Shown: positions 1-7,228 of the stretch, one piece after another
How the letters are laid out: each line of letters starts with the position of its first letter
How positions within the stretch are numbered: position 1 is the first letter of the stretch
DNA from: JBFXIE01 sp050176255
Lineage (GTDB): Bacteria > Pseudomonadota > Gammaproteobacteria > Burkholderiales > Burkholderiaceae_C
Length of the DNA stretch: 45,487 bases
Reading direction: 5' to 3' (one strand)
NCBI RefSeq assembly: GCF_050176255.1
Contig: NZ_JBFXIE010000025.1
The notes under the pieces: model-generated
The model's database searches: none
Told to the model about the DNA's origin: nothing
What the model saw: the letters and a program-made list of their open reading frames with translations, nothing else
Made by a program: the position numbers and the translations under genes

Positions 1-1988
1 ATGGCGTGGCGCAGCCCCTGGGCGAGTACACGCTGGACGGCACGCCCAGCCAGCAGCTGCTGACCCAGCAGCAGATCGTCATCGACAGCAACGCCGCAGG
101 GCACTACCCGCGCGCGCCCATGCTCAGCCGCGCCGGCGCGCAGGGCTATGTAGGCCAGCAACTGGCGGGCAGCGATGGCACGCCGATCGGGGTGATCTTC
201 GTGACCTACCAGCAGCCGCTGGAGTCGGCGCAGTTTGTCTGCAACATGCTGCAGATTTTTGCCGCCCGGGCCGCCGCGGAGCTGCAGCGCCAGATGGACG
301 ATCAGCGCAACCGCCAGCAGGCATCGCTGCTGGACAAGGCGCGCGACGCCATCATGGTGCTCAGCCCCGACCACCGCATCACGTTCTGGAACGAGGGCGC
401 CGAGCGCATGTACGGCTGGACCCGCGAAGAGGCGCTGGGGCGCCCCATCGCCGAGCTGCTGCACCGCGACCCCGATGCGCACGACGTGGCGCGCGCCAGC
501 GAGCAGTTGATGCGCCTGGGCGGCTGGGACGGCGAAATGGTGCAGTACGACCGCGAGGGCCGCGCCATCGAGGTCGAGGGCCGCTGGACCCTGGTGCTGG
601 ACGAGCAGGGCGAACCTCAATCAATCTTCGCCATTCATGCCGACATCGGCGAGCGCAAGCGCAACGAGCGCGAGATCCAGCGCCTGGCCTACTTTGACGC
701 GCTGACCGGCCTGCCCAACCGCATCCACCTCATGGAGCAAGTGGGCAAGGCCCTGGTTCAAGCGCAGCGCCATCGCCAGGGCGGGGCGCTGCTGTTCATC
801 GACCTGGACAACTTCAAGACGCTCAACGACACCCTGGGCCATGACCGCGGCGACCAGCTGCTGCAGCAGGTGGCCCAGCGCCTGAGCAGCTGCGTGCGCG
901 GCGGCGACACCGTGGCGCGGCTGGGCGGCGACGAGTTCGTGGTGCTGCTCGAGCAGCTCAGCGCGCACCAGGACGTGCAGGCCGAGCATGCCAACAAGGC
1001 GGGCGAAAAAATCCTGAACGTGCTGGGCACGCCCTACACGCTGGCCGGCTACCAGTACCGCAGCACGCCCAGCATCGGCGTGGCGCTGTTCGGCCAGGAG
1101 CACACCACCGTGGGCGAAGTGCTCAAGCAGGCCGACATGGCCATGTACCAGGCCAAGACCGCCGGGCGCAACACGCTGCGCTTTTTCAACCCCGGCATGC
1201 AGCAGGCGGTGGCCGAACGCGCGGCGCTGGAGGAAGACCTGCGCGACGCGCTGGCGGGGCAAGAGCTGACACTGCATTACCAGCCGCAGGTCAACGCCCG
1301 CGGCGACATTCTGGGCGTGGAGGCCCTGGCACGCTGGCAGCACCCGCGCCGCGGCATGGTGTCGCCCGCCCAGTTCATCCCCCTGGCCGAAGAAACCGGC
1401 CTGGTGCTGCCGCTGGGGCGCTGGGTGCTGCACCAGGCCTGCACGCTGCTGGCGTCGTGGCAGAAGGTGCCTGCCATGTCGCACCTGACGATGGCGGTCA
1501 ACGTCAGCTCGCGCCAGTTTCGCGACCCAGGCTTCGTGGCCGACGTGGCGCGCGTGCTGGCCGTCACCGGCGCGCCGGCGGCGCAGCTCAAGCTGGAGCT
1601 GACCGAAAGCCTGCTGGTCGAAGACATCGCCGCCACCATCGAGACCATGGAAGCACTGCGCACCCACGGCGTGGGCTTTGCGCTGGACGACTTCGGCACG
1701 GGTTATTCATCGCTGCTGTACCTCAAGCGCATGCCGCTGCGCCAGCTGAAGATTGACCAGAGCTTTGTGCGCGACCTGCTCACCGACCCCAACGACGCGG
1801 CCATTGTGCGCACCATCATCGGCCTGGCTGGCAGCCTGGGCCTGGACGTGATTGCAGAGGGCGTCGAGAGCAATGCCCAGCGCGATTGGCTGTCCAAGGC
1901 CGGCTGCGACGCCTACCAGGGCTATTTCTTCAACCGCCCCCTGCCGCTGGAGCGGTTGCAGTCTCTGCTGCAAGCATATTTTGGTTGA
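1..1988 (+). CDS. GAF-PAS-GGDEF-EAL cyclic-di-GMP signalling protein (5' end cut by window)
   Basis: This is a cyclic-di-GMP turnover protein. The reading frame is open to the left edge and no ribosome binding site precedes the first GTG (position 6), so the N-terminus is outside the window. Counting from position 6, residues 1-95 look like the end of a GAF sensor domain, about 105-215 are a PAS domain with the ITFWNEGAERMYGW signature, 225-395 a GGDEF domain and 405-655 an EAL domain. The GGDEF motif (residues 307-311) and the EAL motif (439-441) are intact, as are ELTES, DDFGTGYSSL and EGVE, so both synthase and phosphodiesterase activity are possible on paper. Net activity cannot be predicted. 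The stop codon abuts a family A repeat and an origin-like unit. The family assignment is firm; the signal sensed is unknown. Confidence 0.93.
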   Translation, partial: GVAQPLGEYTLDGTPSQQLLTQQQIVIDSNAAGHYPRAPMLSRAGAQGYVGQQLAGSDGTPIGVIFVTYQQPLESAQFVCNMLQIFAARAAAELQRQMDDQRNRQQASLLDKARDAIMVLSPDHRITFWNEGAERMYGWTREEALGRPIAELLHRDPDAHDVARASEQLMRLGGWDGEMVQYDREGRAIEVEGRWTLVLDEQGEPQSIFAIHADIGERKRNEREIQRLAYFDALTGLPNRIHLMEQVGKALVQAQRHRQGGALLFIDLDNFKTLNDTLGHDRGDQLLQQVAQRLSSCVRGGDTVARLGGDEFVVLLEQLSAHQDVQAEHANKAGEKILNVLGTPYTLAGYQYRSTPSIGVALFGQEHTTVGEVLKQADMAMYQAKTAGRNTLRFFNPGMQQAVAERAALEEDLRDALAGQELTLHYQPQVNARGDILGVEALARWQHPRRGMVSPAQFIPLAEETGLVLPLGRWVLHQACTLLASWQKVPAMSHLTMAVNVSSRQFRDPGFVADVARVLAVTGAPAAQLKLELTESLLVEDIAATIETMEALRTHGVGFALDDFGTGYSSLLYLKRMPLRQLKIDQSFVRDLLTDPNDAAIVRTIIGLAGSLGLDVIAEGVESNAQRDWLSKAGCDAYQGYFFNRPLPLERLQSLLQAYFG

Positions 1989-2043
1989 AAAAGCACTTTA
2001 TCCCAGGCTGGATAAGCGCGAGTAGCTATCAAAAACGAAGCAA
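1988..2043 (+). repeat. Family A dispersed repeat, copy A1
   Basis: The copy begins at the last base of the preceding stop codon. It has an imperfect inverted repeat (CTTTATCC / GGATAAGCG) followed by the family hallmark AGTAGCTATCAAAAA. It lies between the 3' ends of two convergent genes. Confidence 0.6.
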
Positions 2044-2080
2044 ATACCCCTTGCGCGCCCTCCGCTGCGGCCCCACTGAG

Positions 2081-2304
2081 GTTGTTCAACAGAGGTTCTA
2101 TGAATACATAGTCGTAGTAGTAGAGGCGCCCGTTTTTTGTGGACAAGCGCTTTTTTCTTCATCGTGACAGGCACTTGCTCGGGCGCCAAGTCTGTGTCCG
2201 AAGGCGGGGCAAAACCAGCGCGAACCGATAACAACTTGATCGCGGCCGCCGCAACTGTGGATAAGCGGCCGGTTGCCCGCCTGATGGCCCCAGCTTTGTC
2301 CACA
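2081..2304 (+). other. Origin-like unit 1: DnaA-trio (TAG) run with three DnaA-box-like sites
   Basis: This occupies most of the 374-base gap at 1989-2362. Reading along +, GTTGTTCA (2081) is followed by the inverted repeat CTATG/CATAG (2098-2111). Next come TAG triplets at 2109, 2115, 2118 and 2121, a 14-bp spacer ending in a T run, and the box TGTGGACAA (2138-2146) followed by GCG and another T run. A consensus box TGTGGATAA is at 2256-2264 and a reverse box TTGTCCACA at 2296-2304. TAG triplets next to a DnaA box match the DnaA-trio element described for bacterial origins, where DnaA loads onto single-stranded DNA. The same order and spacing recur at 5710-5934. Origin activity is inference; dnaA itself is not in the window. 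Confidence 0.6.
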
Positions 2305-2362
2305 GCACCCGCCGTACCCGCCCCGGTGGCAAGCCGGGCGGGGTCAGCGCCTGGATACAGCC

Positions 2363-2989
2363 TTATCGCGATGCGGGTGCAGCCGGGGCGGCAGGGCCCT
2401 GGCCGCGCATGCCGGGCTTGCCCCCATGCCAGTGACCGTGGCCGTGGCCGTCCATGTAGCCGCCCATGTGTCCACCCACGCCGGCGCCGCGCTGTCCGTA
2501 CATGCGTGCGCCTTCGGCGTCGAAGATTTTTTGCTGCGCAGGCGTCAGCGTGGCGTAGAAGGCTTTGACCGCGTCGCCGCGGCGGTCCATGTCCGCGGCG
2601 CGCTGGGCGCGGATGGCGCGCATGCGGTCGATGCGCTCGGGCGTGGTCAGCTGCTCCATGCCTTGCATGTCCAGCCAGGCCTTGCGGGCGCTGGCGTCGG
2701 GGTTCATGGATTGCAGCAGGGTGTTCCAGGCGGGCTCCTGCTCGGGGGTGAGCTGCAGTTTCTGCTTGAAGGCCTCGGCGCGCTGGGCCATCATCTGCTG
2801 GCGCTGCTCGGGCGTCATGGCGCGCTGGCGCGGACGATCGCCGCGGTCGGGGCGCTGGGCCTGCTCGGCCGCAGCGGCGGCAGGCGCCGGGCCGCCGGGT
2901 TGCGCCAGCGTGGGCACGGCCATGCCGGCCAGAACGGCTGCTGCCACGGCGGTGGCCGCCAGGCGCTGGGTGATCTTGAAACGGGACAT
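2363..2989 (-). CDS. Spy/CpxP-family periplasmic protein with LTxxQ motifs
   Basis: A 208-residue exported protein. The start chosen is the ATG whose upstream mRNA carries AAGGAAA; longer readings lack a ribosome binding site and precede the signal peptide. Residues 1-30 form a signal peptide (basic start, long alanine-rich core, likely cleavage after LAQ). The mature part is proline- and alanine-rich at first. It then has an alpha-helical region with two LTxxQ-type motifs (LTPEQEPAW and LTPAQQKIF) typical of Spy/CpxP chaperones, which buffer misfolded periplasmic proteins. The last 35 residues are rich in glycine and histidine (GGHMGGYMDGHGHGHWHGG), suggesting metal binding. It is transcribed away from rdgC. 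The family call is good; the chaperone role is inferred from the motif. Confidence 0.85.
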   Translation of the reverse strand: MSRFKITQRLAATAVAAAVLAGMAVPTLAQPGGPAPAAAAAEQAQRPDRGDRPRQRAMTPEQRQQMMAQRAEAFKQKLQLTPEQEPAWNTLLQSMNPDASARKAWLDMQGMEQLTTPERIDRMRAIRAQRAADMDRRGDAVKAFYATLTPAQQKIFDAEGARMYGQRGAGVGGHMGGYMDGHGHGHWHGGKPGMRGQGPAAPAAPASR

Positions 2990-3314
2990 GGTGTTTCCTT
3001 TCTTGCTTCCAATCGGGAAGGGATGGGCGAAGCAGCCGTCCCACCGGCCGGAAGGACGTGACAGCTTGGCGCCTGCATCACAGTGTGCGCCGTCTGTGTA
3101 ACGCCGCGGTGAGCCAAGCCTGCGCATGTGTAAAGTTGTGCAAGCCGTGCGTGATGCATGCACCGGCCCGGCTACATTCGCTGCAAATCTAAAACTGCCT
3201 CCAGCGCTTATCAGTCAAGCGCGGGCAGCTATCAAATCAGGATCAAAATCAGGATCAGTAGCCGCCCCGCCGTCTGGCAGATCGGGCGCGGGGCGGCCGT
3301 ATCAAAGGAAACCC
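2990..3314. promoter_or_regulatory. Divergent intergenic region between the spy-like gene and rdgC
   Basis: A 325-base region without a gene. It must carry promoters for both divergent genes, but I could not identify convincing -35/-10 pairs. It holds family A copy A2 (about 3191-3258) and the rdgC ribosome binding site AAAGGAAA at about 3304-3311. Confidence 0.4.
3191..3258 (+). repeat. Family A dispersed repeat, copy A2
   Basis: CCAGCGCTTATCAGTCAAGC leads into GGGCAGCTATCAAATCAG. A short tandem echo of the tail (ATCAAAATCAGGATCAG) follows. This is the only copy placed between two divergent genes and not at a gene 3' end. Confidence 0.7.
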
Positions 3315-4292
3315 GTGTTCAAGAACATCATCGTGTACCGCATCGCTGCCGGCTGGCAGGCCGACCTGACCCAGCTGGAAGAAGCCCTGGCCAAGGCGCC
3401 GTTTCAGGAGTGCGGCGCCACGCAGGAAAAATCCAGCGGCTGGGTGCCGCCGCGCGGAGAGGCCCACGGCCTGCTGGCCGAGAGCGTGGGCGGGCAGTGG
3501 ATTTTGCGCTTCATGACCGAAGCCAAGGTGCTGCCCGCCTCGGTGCTGGCGCGCAAGGTGAAAGAAAAGGCCGAGCACATCGAGAAGCAAACCGGCCGCA
3601 AGCCCGGCAAGAAAGAAAGCAAGGAGCTGAAGGACGAAGCCCGTCTGGACCTGCTGCCCATGGCCTTCACCAAGCAGGGCAGCACCTGGGTGTGGATCGA
3701 CATGGCCGCGCGCCTGCTGGTGCTGGACACCGGCGCCCAGGGCCGCGCCGACGAGATCGTCAGCCTGCTGGTGGAGCACCTGAGCGGCCTGTCGCTGGCG
3801 CTGCTGGATACGCAAACCAGCCCGCAGGCCGCGATGGCGCTGTGGCTCAAGGAGCAAGAGCCGCCAGCGGGCTTCAGCATCGACCGCGAATGCGAACTGA
3901 AGGCGCCCGACGAGTCCAAGGCCGTGGTGCGCTACGCCCGCCATCCGCTGGACATCGAGGAAGTGCAGGGCCACATCCAGGCCGGCAAGCTGCCCACCAA
4001 GCTGGCCATGACCTGGGACGACCGCGTGAGCTTTGTGCTGACCGAAGGCCTGCAACTGAAAAAAGTGGCGTTTCTGGACACTGTGTTCGAGGGCCAGGCG
4101 CAGGACGACGGCGGCTTTGATGCCGACGTGGCGATTGCCACCGGCGAGCTGTCGCAGCTGATCCCCGACCTGATCGCGGCGCTGGGTGGCGAAGGGCGCA
4201 CCGAGCTGGGCGCCGCTGCCGCCACGCTGGCGCCCGCCGCGGGCAAGCTGCATGCGCCCGCCGACGGCCCGGACGACGACGCGCCTTTCTGA
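3315..4292 (+). CDS. rdgC: Recombination-associated protein RdgC
   Basis: RdgC is a ring-forming DNA-binding protein associated with the nucleoid. In E. coli it restrains RecA filament formation and matters when replication restart is impaired. The predicted product is 325 residues, slightly longer than the E. coli protein (about 303). It begins VFKNIIVYRIAAGW, the typical RdgC N-terminus, from a GTG start with AAAGGAAA a few bases upstream; the frame extends further upstream without family similarity. The C-terminal part carries ARHPLDIEEVQGHIQ and LAMTWDDRVSFVLTEGLQLK, characteristic of the family. The gene lies between the two origin-like units and is followed after 40 bases by spmAB, probably in one transcript. 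The assignment is confident. Confidence 0.95.
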   Translation: MFKNIIVYRIAAGWQADLTQLEEALAKAPFQECGATQEKSSGWVPPRGEAHGLLAESVGGQWILRFMTEAKVLPASVLARKVKEKAEHIEKQTGRKPGKKESKELKDEARLDLLPMAFTKQGSTWVWIDMAARLLVLDTGAQGRADEIVSLLVEHLSGLSLALLDTQTSPQAAMALWLKEQEPPAGFSIDRECELKAPDESKAVVRYARHPLDIEEVQGHIQAGKLPTKLAMTWDDRVSFVLTEGLQLKKVAFLDTVFEGQAQDDGGFDADVAIATGELSQLIPDLIAALGGEGRTELGAAAATLAPAAGKLHAPADGPDDDAPF

Positions 4293-4332
4293 GCGCCGAC
4301 CCCCCATCCATCTGGCGCAAGGCGCTGCATCC

Positions 4333-5586
4333 ATGGCCATCAACCGCGTCTGGACGGGCTTGTTTCTGGTGGCCTTTGTCACCGCCGTGGCGCGCTGGCT
4401 GCTGGGCGAGGCGGGCATTTTTCAGGCGCTGCTGACGGCGCTGTTTGACGGCGCGCGCTCGGGCTTCGAGATCTCGCTGGGCCTGGCCGGCATCATGGCG
4501 CTGTGGCTGGGCCTGATGCGCGTGGGCGAACGCGCCGGCATGGTCGAGCTGCTGGCGCGCCTGGCCGGGCCGCTGCTGGCGCGGCTGTTTCCGGGCGTGC
4601 CAGCGGGCCACCCGGCCCAGGGAGCGATGACCATGAACATCAGCGCCAACCTGCTGGGGCTGGACAACGCCGCCACGCCGCTGGGCCTGAAGGCCATGCA
4701 GGAGCTGCAGACCCTCAACCGCGAGCCCGCGGGCCAGGCCAGCAATGCGCAAATCATGTTCGTGGTGATGAACACGGCGGGGCTGACGCTGATTCCCACA
4801 TCGGTCATTGCCATACGCCAGAGCGTGGCCGTCAAGCAGGGGCTGGGCAGCGGCTTCAACGCGGCGGATATTTTTCTGCCCACGCTGCTGGTCACCTTTG
4901 CATCGCTGCTGGCGGGCGTGCTGGCCGTGGCCTTCATGCAGCGCCTGCCGATCTGGCGTGCCCGGCTGCTGGTGCCCCTGCTGGCCGTGGGCGGCCTGCT
5001 GGCGGGCGCCGTGGCGGGCCTGGCGCAACTGCCGGCCGATCGCGCCGCGCAGGTGGCCGGCGGCTTTGGCGCAGCGGTGATTCTGGGCGTGGTGGCGCTG
5101 TTTTTGGCGGCCGGGGCCTGGCGCCGCGTGAATGTCTATGACGCCTTCATCGACGGCGCCAAGGAGGGCTTTGGCGTGGTGGTGCAGATCATTCCCTACC
5201 TGGTGGCCATTTTGGCGGCCATTGGCGTGTTTCGCGCAGCGGGCTGCATGGACGCGCTGCTGGCCGTGATTGGCGCGGGTGTGGCGGCGCTGGGCTGGAA
5301 CACCGACTTTCTGCCCGCGCTGCCCGTCGGGTTGATGAAGGTGCTGTCGGGCGCGGGCGCGCGCGGCTTGATGATCGACGTGATGCAGACCCACGGCGTG
5401 GACTCTTTTGCGGGGCGCCTGGCCGCCATCATGCAGGGATCGACAGAAACCACTTTCTACGTGCTGGCCGTGTATTTCGGCAGCGTGGGCATCAAGCACC
5501 ACCGCCACGCCCTGGGCTGCGCCCTGCTGGCTGACATGGTGGGCCTGCTGGCAGCCTTATTCGTGGGCTACGCCTTGCTGCGCTGA
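4333..5586 (+). CDS. SpmA-SpmB fusion, nucleoside-recognition (Gate) domain membrane protein
   Basis: A 417-residue polytopic inner-membrane protein containing two Gate (nucleoside recognition) domains. The first, residues about 1-200, resembles spore maturation protein A (NMNISANLLGLDNAATPLGLKAM and NTAGLTLIPTSVIAIR regions). The second, about 215-417, resembles spore maturation protein B (YDAFIDGAKEGFGVVVQIIPYLVA and GSTETTFYVLAVYFGSVGIK regions). In Bacillus these are separate genes affecting spore cortex and core dehydration; fused forms are common in non-sporulating proteobacteria, where the function and substrate are unknown. The ATG at 4333 is chosen because a membrane segment follows it directly; the frame upstream overlaps rdgC. 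A strong hairpin terminator lies 19 bases past the stop. Confidence 0.85.
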   Translation: MAINRVWTGLFLVAFVTAVARWLLGEAGIFQALLTALFDGARSGFEISLGLAGIMALWLGLMRVGERAGMVELLARLAGPLLARLFPGVPAGHPAQGAMTMNISANLLGLDNAATPLGLKAMQELQTLNREPAGQASNAQIMFVVMNTAGLTLIPTSVIAIRQSVAVKQGLGSGFNAADIFLPTLLVTFASLLAGVLAVAFMQRLPIWRARLLVPLLAVGGLLAGAVAGLAQLPADRAAQVAGGFGAAVILGVVALFLAAGAWRRVNVYDAFIDGAKEGFGVVVQIIPYLVAILAAIGVFRAAGCMDALLAVIGAGVAALGWNTDFLPALPVGLMKVLSGAGARGLMIDVMQTHGVDSFAGRLAAIMQGSTETTFYVLAVYFGSVGIKHHRHALGCALLADMVGLLAALFVGYALLR

Positions 5587-5605
5587 CCGCAGCGGTTCGT
5601 TTCTC

Positions 5606-5633
5606 AAAAAAAAGCCCGTCAGGGCTTTTTTTT
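5606..5633 (+). terminator. Rho-independent terminator after spmAB (bidirectional symmetry)
   Basis: Eight A residues, AGCCC, a four-base loop GTCA, GGGCT and eight T residues form a perfect hairpin with a T tract on either strand. It ends the rdgC-spmAB transcript just before the second origin-like unit. Confidence 0.92.
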
Positions 5634-5709
5634 CGCCCAAAAACCGTGCAGAACCACCCCGGATCAGTCCTTTTCAGGCCCGCCACGGCCCGCGCCACGC
5701 CTGTCTGCT

Positions 5710-5934
5710 GTTATTCACTAAAGCTTCTATTTAAAGATAGTGGTAGTAGTAGAGCAGCGCCTGTGCTGTGGGTAAGCGGTTTTTTGCGTTGCAGATCAAG
5801 CACTTCCATGCTGTCAAACCCTGGGGAGGACGATAGGCGGCTGCTGCACCCGAAATGGGGACAAAAACCGCGCGCAGCCCGTGCCTGTGCATAACTGCCT
5901 GGTTGTGCCAGAACACTCCGCAGGCTTATCCACA
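5710..5934 (+). other. Origin-like unit 2: DnaA-trio (TAG) run with three DnaA-box-like sites
   Basis: This lies in the 423-base gap at 5587-6009, after the terminator. GTTATTCA (5710) is followed 17 bp later by the inverted repeat CTAT/ATAG (5727-5740). TAG triplets at 5738, 5744, 5747 and 5750, a 14-bp spacer and the box TGTGGGTAA (5767-5775) come next, then GCGG and a T run. TGTGCATAA (5886-5894) and reverse TTATCCACA (5926-5934) are both consensus DnaA boxes. Offsets to unit 1 are constant (3629-3630 bp) from the first landmark to the last box, so the two units are homologous and in the same orientation. The AT-rich stretch 5710-5740 could be the unwinding region. Confidence 0.65.
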
Positions 5935-6009
5935 GGCGCGGCGGTAGTGCTGGAAAGCCGGACGATTGCGGGACAATGCGGGCCCGTGTGTTTTCAACAG
6001 AGTCTTGCC

Positions 6010-6261
6010 GTGACCGATTCCGTCCTGATCCCCTTGCCCGACCGCCTGTCCATCGACCCGCGCAGCCCCCACCATGTGGCGGCCGTGTTTCAACAGACGG
6101 CGGATATCGGTATCCGCTTCAACGGCAAGGAGCGCTTTGACGTGGAGGAGTACTGCGTGAGCGAAGGCTGGATCAAGGTGCCCGCCGGCAAGACCCTGGA
6201 CCGCAAGGGCCGCCCGCTGCTGATCACGCTCAAGGGCAGCGTGGAGGCGTTCTACAAGTGA
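6010..6261 (+). CDS. DUF3297 family small protein
   Basis: An 83-residue soluble protein beginning VTDSVLIPLPDRLSIDPRSP from a GTG start. The frame extends upstream across the DnaA-box region without family similarity, so this start is preferred, although no clear Shine-Dalgarno precedes it. The conserved core (SIDPRSPHH, GIRFNGKER, VEEYCVSEGWIKVPAGKT, GSVEAFYK) matches the DUF3297 family of short proteobacterial proteins, which has no assigned function. Its promoter must lie within or beside origin-like unit 2. The 3' side runs into family A copy A3 and the convergent cueR gene. Confidence 0.88.
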   Translation: MTDSVLIPLPDRLSIDPRSPHHVAAVFQQTADIGIRFNGKERFDVEEYCVSEGWIKVPAGKTLDRKGRPLLITLKGSVEAFYK

Positions 6262-6309
6262 TGGGTACAGGAGTGACGCGCTGCGATGGCTGCGTCATCC
6301 TTGCATACC

Positions 6310-6366
6310 AAAAATGGCTGTCGCGGTTGACGGATCAACGCGAGCAGCTATGGTTTTTGATGATTT
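6310..6366 (+). repeat. Family A dispersed repeat, copy A3
   Basis: The arms differ from the consensus yet still pair: CGCGGTTGA then TCAACGCGA, followed by GCAGCTATGGTTTTTGAT. It lies between convergent DUF3297 and cueR genes. The TAG stop and last codons of cueR (minus strand) are inside this repeat. Confidence 0.6.
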
Positions 6367-6842
6367 CGCGGCGGGGCCGGGCTGGGCGTCTGCGCAGCCA
6401 GGTCGTCCAGAATGGGGCAGTCGGGCCGGTCGTCGCCGTGGCAGCACTGCACCAGCGCCTGCAGGCTGCGCTGCATGGCCTGCATGGCGGCGATGCGCTC
6501 GCTCAGGCTGGCGATGTGTTTTTGCGCAATCTGCTTGACCTGGCTGCTGGCGCGTGCCTTGTCCTGCCACAGGCTGAGCAGGTGGGTGATTTCTTCGATC
6601 GAAAAACCCAGGTCGCGCGCGCGGCGGATGAAGCGCAGGGTGTGCACGTCGGCCCCGGTGTACTGGCGGTAGCCGGCGCCGGTGCGCGCCACGCCGGTCA
6701 GCAGGCCCAGCGATTCGTAATGCCGCACCATGCGCGCCGACACGCCCGCGCGCCGGGCTGCGGTGCCGATGGGCACGGGCCAGTCGTGCGCGGGGGCGGC
6801 TTGCGGGTGGGTGGCCGGATGCTCGGCCGGGCGTGGTGTCAC
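6348..6842 (-). CDS. cueR: MerR-family copper-responsive regulator, CueR type
   Basis: A MerR-type activator expected to sense Cu(I) and remodel promoters with a 19-bp spacer. The 164-residue reading starts at a GTG overlapping the copZ stop (GTGA), which suggests translational coupling. A later GTG (residue 23, VPIGTAARRAG) would give a length closer to E. coli CueR and is a real alternative. The winged-helix DNA-binding domain spans about 24-90 (ARMVRHYESLGLL, GYRQYTGADVHTLRFIRRARDLGFS). A dimerisation helix follows. The metal loop has C134 and C142 eight residues apart in CHGDDRPDC, the spacing of the CueR copper ligands. The stop codon lies inside repeat A3. Two matching operators lie at 7102-7132 and 7159-7189. 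Confidence 0.87.
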   Translation of the reverse strand: MTPRPAEHPATHPQAAPAHDWPVPIGTAARRAGVSARMVRHYESLGLLTGVARTGAGYRQYTGADVHTLRFIRRARDLGFSIEEITHLLSLWQDKARASSQVKQIAQKHIASLSERIAAMQAMQRSLQALVQCCHGDDRPDCPILDDLAAQTPSPAPPRNHQKP

Positions 6843-7036
6843 GCGGCGACCTTGTAGCCTTCTTCCTGGATGGCGTTGGCCAGCGCCTCGCGCGACTGGT
6901 CGCTCTCTACCACCACCTGGCCGGTGGCCAGATCCACCTTGACGAGGGCGTCGGTATCCACCTGGCGCACGGCGTGCACCACGGCGCGCTCGCAATGGCC
7001 GCAGGTCATGCCCTGGACTTGAAATGTGTACTGCAT
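6839..7036 (-). CDS. copZ: CopZ-like heavy-metal-associated copper chaperone
   Basis: A 65-residue single HMA domain with GMTCGHC (cysteines 12 and 15) near the N-terminus and the usual beta-alpha-beta-beta-alpha-beta pattern ending EEGYKVAA. Such proteins bind Cu(I) in the cytoplasm and pass it to a CopA ATPase or to the regulator. The ATG has GGAAGGA just upstream. The stop overlaps the start of cueR by four bases, so the two genes form an operon read from the minus-strand CueR-type promoter at 7102-7132. It diverges from copA. Confidence 0.93.
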   Translation of the reverse strand: MQYTFQVQGMTCGHCERAVVHAVRQVDTDALVKVDLATGQVVVESDQSREALANAIQEEGYKVAA

Positions 7037-7101
7037 GAGGGGTCCTTCCGAAAGAAATGGAGGGTTGGGGGAGTGCAGGTCAGTGAATGACCGACAGCCG
7101 C

Positions 7102-7132
7102 ATCATGAAGCCTGACATGGTGTCAAAGTCAA
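7102..7132 (-). promoter_or_regulatory. CueR-type promoter for copZ-cueR
   Basis: Read on the minus strand, -35 TTGACT (7127-7132) and -10 CATGAT (7102-7107) are separated by 19 bp, the long spacer typical of MerR-family promoters. The spacer holds a near-dyad (TTGAC ... GTCAGG) shared with the promoter on the other strand. It lies 66 bp upstream of the copZ start. Confidence 0.78.
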
Positions 7133-7158
7133 GCGGTCAGGGTGCATCGCCTGCGGGC

Positions 7159-7189
7159 TTGACCTTTTCATCATGTCAGGGTTTAAGGT
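7159..7189 (+). promoter_or_regulatory. CueR-type promoter for copA
   Basis: -35 TTGACC (7159-7164) and -10 TAAGGT (7184-7189) are 19 bp apart. The sequence CTTGACCTTTTCATCATGTC is closely similar in order to the opposite-strand copy (CTTGAC, then CATGTCAGG). This fits activation by the neighbouring CueR in response to copper. Confidence 0.82.
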
Positions 7190-7228
7190 GCGTCTCATGT
7201 TCTCTTTCTGGATACCAAGGTGGTTTTC

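Noticed and set aside
2109..2123. The TAG triplet run as a simple microsatellite
   Set aside because: It occurs twice with the same interruption (TAG-TnG-TAG) and at identical distance from a DnaA-box-like site, so chance slippage is a poor explanation.
6258..6857. A plus-strand gene opposite cueR
   Set aside because: The product has no recognisable family and the opposite strand encodes a clear MerR regulator with a conserved cysteine pair.
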